Source of the DNA: Asterionellopsis glacialis
Lineage: Eukaryota; Bacillariophyta; Plagiogrammaphyceae; Rhaphoneidales; Asterionellopsidaceae
Reading direction: 5' to 3'
Assembly: GCA_014885115.2 (NCBI GenBank)
Contig: WKLE02000316.1
Location: 35,044-46,355, forward strand
Length of the DNA: 11,312 bases
This document shows, piece by piece, positions 1-7,664 of the stretch. Under the pieces are notes generated by a model. It was not told where the DNA came from, made no database searches, and worked only from the letters and a program-made list of their open reading frames with translations. The position numbers and the translations under genes are program-made. Numbering within the stretch: the first letter of the stretch is position 1; every line of letters begins with the position of its first letter.

Positions 1-177
1 GGGGGGGGGCTATGCTTCGTTTCTATATTAGACCATCTACTTTTTTTCGGTACATGAATTTGTATAAAAATTGCTTTTTAATTTTTAATTATATTACTTT
101 GAACTGTGGGGAAACCAGGTAGTATAAATGAGCTTGTAATGAAGCGATTTTATATGCTGGTTTGTTGAATGATTTCA
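1..177. other. AT-rich sequence downstream of the first gene; no gene seen
   Basis: The window opens with a run of nine G residues, which may be a sequence or assembly edge rather than biology. The rest is AT-rich with T and A runs. It lies just downstream of the stop codon of the minus-strand gene at 178-865, so it would hold that gene's 3' UTR and terminator. I see no coding signal or repeat in it. Confidence 0.5.
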
Positions 178-865
178 TTACACCCGGTACACGACATACA
201 CACAGCTTGTGTCATGAAGATACTCCACGACTTGGTCGCGCCTTAAATTAGTTTGATCAATGGCTGCATTGTTTAAGTTTTCAATATGGCGCTGTAGTTG
301 GTCGTGATTTAGAAGTTGGTCATGATTTAGGGGGTCTTGTTGAAAACGTAACTTTGCAATAGCGACACAGCGATTGGTAGATTCCACCACGGCGTAAAAA
401 AGTTTTGCTGGTGTATTTACTTCACCAACAAAGCCAAGGTCAACTTGCTTTTTGCGACTAATGTTCCTGTGGTGAAGGTGGTATCGGTTTGTTGCAAGAT
501 TTTCATTCTCGCGGACTGTGCGAGATAAAGTGTCGTTTGAATCACGATGAATTTCCTGTGTAAGAAATTCAAAAAGAATAAAAATCAAACAATATAAAAA
601 ATCGAAATTAGTGCAAGAAGGACTGTATTGCGTTGTGGTCAAATCAAACATTTTTTTCTTCGTAGGTCGTGCGTAGCTATGGTATTGTTTCTACGTGAAT
701 ACTCCATTCGTTTCTGTCTAATTCGTGCGGGATTGAAGGTCGTTTACACCCGATCGCAACGGAATGGTAGCGATCGAGAAAAAAAACTCCATGGTAATCA
801 TACCATAGACAAATATAACAAGCAGCAGCCTACAGAGCCTTACTCACGTGAATGAAATGTTCCAT
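178..865 (-). CDS. Probable small spliced gene, unknown function (about 131 aa)
   Basis: I do not recognise the family. The proposed model has exon 1 at 865-848 (MEHFIH), an intron at 847-556, and exon 2 at 555-178 ending in TAA at 180-178. The joint is phase 0. The donor reads GTGAGTAAGG and the acceptor is CACAG behind a long T-rich tract. Exon 2 encodes 125 residues: a basic His/Arg/Asn-rich stretch, then a segment beginning DLGFVGEVNTPAKLFYAVVE, then two in-frame copies of LNHDQL, then a polar, probably helical tail ending VVYRV. The two 18-bp copies differ only at two silent third positions, which favours real coding. The intron (292 nt) is longer than the others here. The frame is open for about 36 codons upstream of the ATG back to a TAG, so a further 5' exon is possible. 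Confidence that a gene exists is moderate; confidence in the exact 5' end is low. Confidence 0.4.
556..847 (-). other. Proposed intron in the small unknown gene
   Basis: The donor GTGAGT lies at 847-842 and the acceptor CACAG ends at 556, with a strongly T-rich tract in front of the acceptor, all on the minus strand. The join keeps the frame (phase 0). At 292 nt it is about three times longer than the other introns in the window, so an extra small exon inside it, or a different donor, is possible. Confidence 0.4.
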
Positions 866-1310
866 GCTGATTGTTTCAAACGTTTGCTGGGTGTAGAGGA
901 GAGGTGGTGATCGGGTTGATAAATCGTTTATGCCACGGGAGTACGGGAGGTCGATTCCAAAACTCTAGATTGGGTACAGCAGGAGACTTTGTGCACTCGT
1001 ACCGTGTACAGTGCTCAAAACGTGTGACATATGACAGTTTACGTATCATTCTACGGTGCAATCACGGGTCGTCTCCGGAATTCACAAGAAACATTTTTAA
1101 TTCTAACTTTAATCATTTAAATTAGTGTACGATAGGGTTCTCATTTTTTTCAATTTTTGAAGTGCATGTCATCAACAAGAGATTTCTTTTCTGTCGTGAG
1201 AACCTCGTCAATTTCATCACTCATGCATACTGAAAAGAAATCACTTCGTTGGCAAGAGGAGCAAAAGATTCATTGCTTGTTCGCTACGAAGACAATTTAT
1301 CATAATCACC
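866..1310. other. Divergent intergenic region, about 445 bp
   Basis: This stretch lies between the minus-strand small gene and the plus-strand TraB gene, so it should hold both promoters and 5' UTRs. Open frames on both strands are short and have no recognisable features. The minus-strand part next to 865 stays open without an ATG for about 36 codons and could be part of an upstream exon of the small gene. The part near 1090-1160 is AT-rich. I could not assign a core promoter motif. Confidence 0.5.
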
Positions 1311-2570
1311 ATGAATTATCACCATTTCATTATTCTATTTCTGTTATTTTTTGAGTTCGATAAAATACAAGCATGGACAAGAAATATTCTCACGCAAACA
1401 AGAAAATACAAAACGTCATTTATGACAACCGATTACCGAGCAAAAAGCAATGAAGTATCAGATTTTCGCATATCTCAACATTCTAGACGTGAATGGTTGA
1501 TAGATATTTTCAAAGGTAGTTTTATGGGATCATTAACAAATATAAAAAAAGTCCTCGCTGCAGAAATGCCCGCATCGATGTCACTTTGTGACCCATCGAT
1601 TTCAACCTGGTGTCATCCTCCTACAAATCGAATTGTTCATATCATTGGAACAGCTCATATTTCTACGTCGTCAGCAGCTCTGGCAAGTCAAGTAGTGAAA
1701 GAGATTCGCCCCAATGCAGTTTTTATTGAGGTAAGTAGAATCGACTGCAAAGTAATTCTCTTCTCCACGAGGTACTGTTGTTCTCATCAAAAGAACCTTT
1801 TCTTGTAATTTCATATGGTATTGCAGTTGGATAAACGAAGACTAATTCCGGGAGGATTGTCGATGTCCTCGTTGTCTTCATCATCAGTTTTGTCATCTTT
1901 TGACTCGTACAAGACAGATACGGTTCATTCATTTCTTGAGAACCTCGCGGTGACATCCATAGTTCCCCACGCATATGATGTAAGTGTTGTGCTGTTTAAC
2001 CCTCTCGAAGCAGCTGTTGGGAATGCTCTCAGGGGTTATTACGACAAACTTGACCGCGCCGGGTATAAATCTGGAGAGGAATTTATTCTAGCAATGAAGT
2101 CAGGTTTGGATGTTGGTGCTGTCATTGTTCTAGGTGACCAGGACGCAAAGCTAACTCTTCGACGCCTAACTCAAGCATTGCTGAAGACTGATATGCAGAA
2201 ACTACTTGAACCAGACTCTGAATTGGAACAAAGCCTAAAAGCTCTTGTACCTGGAGGTGATTCCGGCAACATACCTTCCCTCTCTGAATTAAACGACCCA
2301 GCTTCTCGACAAAAGCTGAGCGAATATGTGGAAATTATGAAAGCTAAAGACACAATCAAGGGCATCATGAAGCACCTTAAGCGCGCAGCTCCCGAAATAT
2401 ACCAAGTGATGGTGGCCGATCGAGATACTTACATGGCAAAAGGAATTCATTCCCTTTATCAATTCCCTGTCACAGTAGCTGTAATGGGTATGGCCCATGT
2501 TGACGGTGTGGAAGAAAATCTTCGTTCTCTTGGATGGAAACCCATCCATTACTCTTGTCCCAAAAAATAA
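1311..2570 (+). CDS. TraB/PrgY-family protein, probably organelle-targeted
   Basis: Two exons, 1311-1730 and 1827-2570 (stop TAA), join in phase 0 to give 387 aa. The TraB motifs occur in the usual order: GTAHIS (113-118), VFIELDKRR across the splice joint (137-145), GYKSGEEFILAM (219-230), GDQDAKLTLRRL (243-254), VADRD (336-340) and VMGMAHVDGV (359-368). The family is known from bacterial pheromone shutdown proteins (TraB/PrgY), from animal TRABD and Tiki (a metalloprotease), and from plant organelle outer-membrane proteins. The biochemical role of most members is unsettled, though the conserved GxxH and Glu residues recall the Tiki/EreA-like fold. The N-terminus has a hydrophobic core (residues 6-15) and a possible cleavage site IQA|W at 21/22, followed by a Ser/Thr/Lys/Arg-rich stretch, as in diatom plastid proteins. 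The start ATG has a good context (CACCATGA). The gene converges with the ATG1 gene downstream. Confidence 0.9.
1731..1826 (+). other. Intron in the TraB-family gene (96 nt)
   Basis: The donor is GTAAGT at 1731 and the acceptor is TTGCAG ending at 1826. Phase 0. Splicing restores the family motif FIEL-DKRR across the joint, which is strong support. Unspliced, the frame runs into a stop at 1806-1808. Confidence 0.9.
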
Positions 2571-2667
2571 TGGTTGGTTATTTACAAGAAATTTTATTTT
2601 AACAAATATTTATAGAGGCAAACTCGACGCCATTGTTTTCTAATACTGAAATGAAATCGTTTTCTGG
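2571..2667. other. Convergent 3' intergenic gap (97 bp)
   Basis: The TraB gene and the ATG1 gene end tail-to-tail here, 97 bp apart. The stretch is AT-rich and must serve as 3' UTR and poly(A) region for both. The transcripts may well overlap, as is common in compact algal genomes. No clear AATAAA hexamer was seen. Confidence 0.6.
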
Positions 2668-5600
2668 CTAAGCAAGAGATAAAAATGGCTTATTCTCAGA
2701 GCCAATGCTGCTGCGGTGTGCTTGGCCAGCACCACTGTATCCTGTGTTAGGAGAAGTTGTGGCTGGTACAATGCCTCCAATCAAACCGATGACAGACCGC
2801 TTGGACCCTCCTAAGCTGTTACCGGGGCTACCGCTTACCAGCCTACTCTGTTGAAGCATAGACTCATCTAATTCGTTGATCCGGGCAGCAAATCCATCAA
2901 CGTAGCCTTCAAGAACTTTTTTATCTTCATTGCCGATCTTGGGCTCCATCAAAAGTGTCTCCGCAAGCAAACCAGCCGAACGATAACACGACCGTGCTGC
3001 ATCATACTGACCAAGAAGTTGTTTCACAGCACCATCTCTACCACAGGCCAAAGCATGATTGTAAATAAGTTCCTCCACAGTGACAACTGGCAGAGCTTCG
3101 TTGCGTTGCGAAACATTCTGCGAAGCCGGTAGTTTTCTAATTTCTATATTTGCAGCGTCCGCACGCTCTAGTACTCCAGTAAATTGACCTGAAAGCCACG
3201 TGGATGTCACTTCAGCGCGTTTTCCCATATTCTTGATCTGAGTACGTTGATCGGTGGTAACGGCTGCGGAAGCAAGAGTACCTAAATCTTTAATAACCCT
3301 CTGCGAAGCGCTGACACTGCTCTTTAACATTGATAATGCTTTTATATAACAGGAGAGAGCTTCACCGAAATGGCCCTGTACGGCACTCAAACTTGCTTTG
3401 GAAGATGGTTTCACGCCTGAATGGCTACCTCTGCGCTGGATGCTCGAACTGTTGGACCTGATTGGAATAGCGGTTACATTTTTCGGAGGTGATTGGGGTG
3501 TAACTGCAAAAGGCATGTCTTCATCGTCTTCTTCTATTGTATCCGGTTTGGAATCTGACATGCTACGATCGGTTGTCGAATTCGACCTCATGCGCCTTGA
3601 CGGTCCAGCCACTTCGGTGGATGTAGATGTTGACGCGTCTTCACAATCTGTGACAGCTGCACTGCTGTGTTCATCAATATCCTCTTCAACCCCTTCCATG
3701 GGCGTCGAAGAAAGAATTGAAGATCCTTCCTCATTATTTATGATTAGCCGCATTGCTTGATATGCTCGAGTATCACCCAAATGTGCAACACTGACAGCGC
3801 GCCTTCCAACATCTTCTGCAGTTGTCAACGTTTTATTTGCCGCCTCTATTTGAATATTCAATTTAGAGGGACTATTGCTTATATTGTCAATCATGAGTTG
3901 TGCACGAGTTGATGCATTACCCATTCCACAAAGTAATGCGCCAGTACCTGGGCTTGTGCTGAGCATACCTTTCGTGATTCGAGGGGCAGCGGACTTTGCA
4001 TCATTGATAACAAGATAATCTCCTCTTGTAGCGCATGCCGATGCTGCAGGAGTGGAATTCACATAATATCGAGGAGACGATTGCAATGATGAGTTAGATC
4101 TTATGACAGATGTTGCTGGTGATAGAGATCCACTTCGTGCATTGTGCTCTACAATTACAAATTCGCTGCTTTCTTCGCCAGACGAATTATGAGGTGAATC
4201 ATTTTTTCGCTGTGCATCGGCGCCCTTCAGCACTGGCACCTGCGGTGCCTTTGCTGTATGCTGTATGTAATTCGACGCTGTGTATGGAGGGCTTGGTTCC
4301 AGTGGGGCAAAGCCGTGGTATTGTTTTGCTGGTGTGTTTGGTACCTGTGTTTGATAGTTTTGTTGAGTGTGCTGTTTTTGTTTTTGTTGTTGATGATCTA
4401 GAGGGTGTGTGGTAACTGTTTCTGGTGGAGTGGTTGCTGGACCAAAAGGTGGAGTGACAAATCCAGGTGTATCACCATGATTTCTTTGTGTTCTATGTGA
4501 TTGTGTCGGTTCTACTGCTGTTTTTTGTTGCTGTTGTTGTTGCGATGTATCCGCGACTGTATCCACTGTAAGCATGCTGGCTGTTCCAGGAGCATCTACT
4601 TCCTGAATTGTCCCTAGGTCCATTCGTGTTGGAGGATGGGGATGATTTGCTTGTGAAGCAGGCGTAGCTTCTCCGTTGCACCCAAGCGCCACGAAAGCAT
4701 CCGCCGCTTGAAAGAATTCCTTGAAACCGGCCCGACTCAATGGATTTCTATTTAGAAGAAGTCTTAATAAATTAACACATTCCTTACTCACACGTACATC
4801 GGGAGGCAATCGCACAGCTTTTCGTTGTATATTCCGTAAAAGATCAATATGATTTTCACCATGAAACGGCGGTCTGCCCGAAATCATTTCAAACAGGACA
4901 GTACCTACACTCCATAGGTCAGCTTTTGCATCATATCTATAAGAATTCCGAAACAGAATTGAGAGGTTAGTAATTTCACAAAACTAATCATGTCATGAAC
5001 AATAGTTTTCGAAACGTACCGTTGGTGCTGTAAAATTTCTGGGGCCATGTACAAAGGTGATCCGCATAATGTTTCTGCAAGGGAGGCTGTTTGCAAATGC
5101 CGAGCAAATCCAAAATCAGCAATCTTCAACGCAAACTTTGCGGTCGGAAAATTCGCTTGGCGGCGTTCTTCCTGCAAAGCGTCCGATTTGCAAGGATCAT
5201 TCAATTCATCTAACGGAAGAGAACCCGTCAAAAGAAGATTCTGCGGTTTAATGTCGCGATGGATCAATTCTTGTCCCCACAAGAATTTGAGTCCCGAAGC
5301 CAAGTCTCGTATCAAACGGCGGGTCAACCCCTCGCTCAATCGTCCTTTCTTTCGCGTTCGGATCAAACGTTGCACGTCACCCCCACTGCAGTATTCTAAA
5401 ATAAGATAAAAGTGCCGTTCTGTCTTTTGCACATCATGCAGACAGACGATATTCGGATGTCGATATGTCCGAAGAATTGATATTTCCATTTCCAAGTTTT
5501 CGAGTACCTTCTTGGTTAATTTTTCGCTCGAGCGGGTAATTGCCTTGATTGCAACAGTATCCACATCATTCGTATTTTCTGCAGAAGTATTGGGCGTTGC

Positions 5601-5756
5601 TCCTGGAACTTTTACGCCTTTGTACACAGTAGCGAAAGAACCCGAACCGAGTCGTTGCTGAAGCGCATAACCTGCAACAACTTTGTACCGTATATTTCCC
5701 GCTTGTTGATGTTGCGGTTGCTGGATTGGTGATTGTGTAGAGTCTGGTGATGACAT
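2668..5756 (-). CDS. ATG1: ATG1/ULK-type autophagy-initiating Ser/Thr kinase
   Basis: Exons at 5756-5020 and 4936-2668 (stop TAG) give 1001 aa. The kinase domain spans about residues 30-331: P-loop GSGSFATV (37-44), VAIK with Lys71, probable alpha-C Glu91, HRDIKPQN (166-173), DFG (214-216), activation-loop Thr229 before LCGSP, APE (238-240) and YDAKADLWSVG (247-257), very like plant ATG1. About 20 extra residues lie between the catalytic loop and DFG. Residues 332-760 are a disordered Gln/Pro/Ser/Thr linker with a six-Gln run (378-383), a canonical ATG8-interacting motif FVIV (505-508) after acidic and Ser residues, and a second candidate YLVI (553-556). The C-terminus has MIT-like helices (about 761-800 and 865-910), matching the Atg1/ULK region that binds ATG13. 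The known role of the family is to start autophagosome formation in complex with ATG13. ULK3 is a less likely alternative, since the linker and LIR favour ATG1. Confidence 0.9.
4937..5019 (-). other. Intron in the ATG1 gene (83 nt)
   Basis: On the minus strand the donor is GTACGT at 5019-5014 and the acceptor is TTATAG ending at 4937. Phase 2, splitting Arg246. Splicing restores the kinase sequence LQHQRYDAKADLWSVG exactly as in plant ATG1 proteins. Without splicing the frame stops shortly after, at 4905-4907. Confidence 0.92.
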
Positions 5757-6050
5757 GGTGTATTCGTATTGTTACATTCAACTCGATGATGTGTAGTTCA
5801 TGTATCGTACGTGTTGAATCCCTGTCGAAGAATTTGAGTGCTCTTGTAGGACGTGAGTGTGACACGGGACACCGTTACAGACAGTGGTTTTCTGTAGGAC
5901 AAGAAGATGGCCAAATTTTTGTTCTTTTTCTGCGAATAGCTGACAGCGCGGCAGAACAATTCAAAAATAAAGTGAGCAAGAATCGTACGCAAGTGGACGT
6001 TGTCTGGTACGTCATTCACCAAATCACATTAATTCCCAGACACCTATGAT

Positions 6051-6061
6051 GTCATTATGAC
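6051..6061. promoter_or_regulatory. Perfect dyad GTCAT-T-ATGAC, bZIP-like half-sites
   Basis: This 11-bp perfect inverted repeat with a one-base centre lies about 300 bp upstream of the ATG1 start. GTCAT/ATGAC resemble bZIP half-sites. An ACGTCA hexamer, the type described as a CO2/cAMP response element in diatoms, lies nearby at 6009-6014. Function is inferred from motif shape only. Confidence 0.25.
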
Positions 6062-6175
6062 GACCACAAAAACAAAATTTATTGGGACGGAATCAGAATT
6101 CATTTTCCAATTCCGACGAAAGATTCATTTTAACGGAAAAGAAAGCGACAGAATAGAGAAGAAGCAGGCAGATTC

Positions 6176-6188
6176 TTCATGAAGATTC
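6176..6188. promoter_or_regulatory. Three-unit heat-shock-element-like site
   Basis: The sequence is TTC-AT-GAA-GA-TTC, a perfect alternating array of three heat-shock-factor pentamer units with correct two-base spacers. It lies about 420 bp upstream of the ATG1 start codon. Diatoms are known for very large HSF families, so an HSF site is plausible, but chance cannot be excluded for a 13-bp pattern. Confidence 0.3.
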
Positions 6189-6215
6189 CATATCTTCCTT
6201 TCGAAACTGCAAGCA

Positions 6216-6230
6216 GTTGACTGAGTCAAC
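6216..6230. promoter_or_regulatory. 15-bp palindrome containing TGAGTCA (AP-1/Gcn4-type)
   Basis: The arms GTTGACT and AGTCAAC surround a single central G, giving perfect 7-bp symmetry. The core TGAGTCA (6222-6228) is the classic AP-1/Gcn4 bZIP site, and the arms also contain TTGAC. It lies about 460 bp upstream of the ATG1 start. A bZIP-bound site is the simplest reading; this is inference from the motif. Confidence 0.35.
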
Positions 6231-6535
6231 ACTTTTACAGTTCTCAGGTGTCATATCATTAATTATTTCAAGTATGCATAAACCAATATTGAACCATTAT
6301 TTCAGTTCATAGCAGTAAAAGGTGCATGAAAATCCAAGTGGGACTTCTCTCCAATGGAAGCCTAAATAGGAACACAGAGTACCTGCCGGCGATAGATTTA
6401 CCATGGTTTATACCAGTACCCGGTACAACATTACGAGAAAATTTAATGTACGCGTTCCTACACGACTTGCAGTTCTGCAATAGTACCAGTCATGAAATTT
6501 TCGTCGGATGAGTCTTGTAAATTGACAATACCATA

Positions 6536-6543
6536 TGACGTCA
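6536..6543. promoter_or_regulatory. Canonical CRE palindrome TGACGTCA
   Basis: This is the full eight-base cAMP-response element, preferred by many bZIP proteins. Diatom CO2/cAMP response elements (TGACGT and ACGTCA) are contained in both halves. It lies about 780 bp upstream of the ATG1 start and about 1.1 kb downstream of the LRR stop, so its target, if any, is unclear. Confidence 0.25.
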
Positions 6544-6847
6544 GAAACAAATTCATAAGTCCGTTTGACACTCAATGTGTTTTCGGTGTCAAGCTTCATC
6601 TAAGTAAGTGATGTGTACGCGTTGATTGCACTGGAAGTACAGACATACAGGTATTTTTTACACAAATCAGAAGCGAAATCGAAGTCTGTAAACCCGGTTG
6701 GCGCCAATGGAAGACATTTATCTGGCGCGGAATCTGGCCGCCTGTCCATTGATGAAAAAAATCGCGCATCTACCGCCCGAGAGACACCAAGACAAACAAG
6801 ATAGATATGGCCATCGGAGGGAGTGAAAAAGAAAAATAACATCGTCG

Positions 6848-6882
6848 TTTGTCGTCGTGTAATACTGTTGAACGACGACAAA
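6848..6882. repeat. Inverted repeat, 11-bp arms with 13-nt loop
   Basis: TTTGTCGTCGT (6848-6858) and ACGACGACAAA (6872-6882) are perfect reverse complements. Either strand could form a stable GC-containing hairpin. It sits in the gene-free region, away from both flanking genes. It could be a paired protein-binding site, a structured RNA element or chance. Confidence 0.5.
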
Positions 6883-7664
6883 AGACACACAGTATCGCGA
6901 TGCGGCGAAAAAAAAACGAACTTACATTTTTGATTATTCAATTCAAGTTTGTATCTAAACAATAATAGTACGCTGTGAACAAAACTGGATGAAATGAATG
7001 AGAGGTTTGGTGGCAACGCCAAAAAAGTCTTATCTGAGAAGTAGTGTTGTTCTTCTCTGGGTCGTGTTGGATCGAACCAGGGGAAAAGTATGGCTCAAGA
7101 GAGAAAAGCTGGAAAAACGGCATGTCTGGGGAAATCTCGTAGAATCCAGTAGAATTAGTACCAGCATCAGCTACAGACCACGAACTCTGGATAACGAAAA
7201 AATTCCAGTCGGGTCATCTTTTTCTTTTCCTGATTAGATCCGTGACTATCCAACCAAATGCATGTATCATTCTCCTAACGAGTAAAAAGATACGCTTCAT
7301 CCTGGTTCGCAAATAATCGTTACTTTTCTAAATTTGTGTGTACATTTCTAATACCAGTATACAGTCCGTTGCAATTGCAACCAAGCAATTACAAATGAAC
7401 ACTGAAGTGTGTGTTAAACTAAAGATTTCTATGAAAACATGGAAAAGATAAAATGAATTGTACAGTTTCGACAAGAACCTCTAAGCGTCGATTCATCTGA
7501 AGAGATCGCCGTTTAGTTGAGCATACATGAGATTTTAAGTGGCTAAGTTGGTTGCAATTAATACAAAATATAGTTCACATGAATGTTTAGATATGTAATC
7601 ATAGCCCTGAATGGAACTTCACAGAAAACATCATTCTGTGTCACCCTGCTATGTATCACTCTTC

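Larger units (their letters stand above)
5757..7664. other. Long intergenic region (about 1.9 kb), no credible gene
   Basis: This lies between the start of ATG1 (5756) and the stop of the LRR gene (7665), both on the minus strand. It should hold the ATG1 promoter and 5' UTR on the left and the LRR 3' UTR on the right. Open frames up to 140 aa occur on both strands (for example 6600-7022 minus and 6998-7237 plus), but none shows a family signature, composition or splice context that I would trust. The left half carries several short dyad-symmetric elements, listed separately. No tRNA or transposon was recognised. Confidence 0.55.

Noticed and set aside
1..10. Run of nine G residues at the window start
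   Set aside because: Most likely a contig or read edge artefact or a simple homopolymer, not a telomere or functional element.
751..776. Inverted repeat CGATCGC...GCGATCG with 12-nt loop
   Set aside because: Seven-base arms inside the proposed intron; too short to stand out from chance without conservation data.
1157..1354. 65-aa plus-strand open frame overlapping the TraB start
   Set aside because: It is out of frame with TraB, has no features, and is better read as 5' UTR/promoter sequence.
3398..3760. 120-aa plus-strand open frame inside the ATG1 gene
   Set aside because: It is antisense to the Ser/acid-rich linker of ATG1; its composition mirrors that linker and it has no features of its own.
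4330..4560. CAA/CAG-rich stretches resembling a microsatellite
   Set aside because: They are explained as coding for Gln-rich parts of the ATG1 linker, including the six-Gln run.
6600..7022. 140-aa minus-strand open frame in the gene-free region
   Set aside because: Low-complexity Phe/Ser-rich start, no family signature, overlaps an unrelated plus-strand frame and a hairpin; no splice or codon evidence.
7067..7083. T-loop-like GGTTCGATCC on the minus strand, suggesting a tRNA
   Set aside because: Only a three-base stem closes it, and no matching acceptor, D-arm or anticodon arm was found around it.
6998..7237. 79-aa plus-strand open frame
   Set aside because: Short and basic, with no recognisable motif; it lies in the presumed flank of the LRR gene.
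7368..7381. 14-bp palindrome GTTGCAATTGCAAC
   Set aside because: Isolated, AT-rich in the middle, and far (about 300 bp) downstream of the LRR stop; no context gives it a role.
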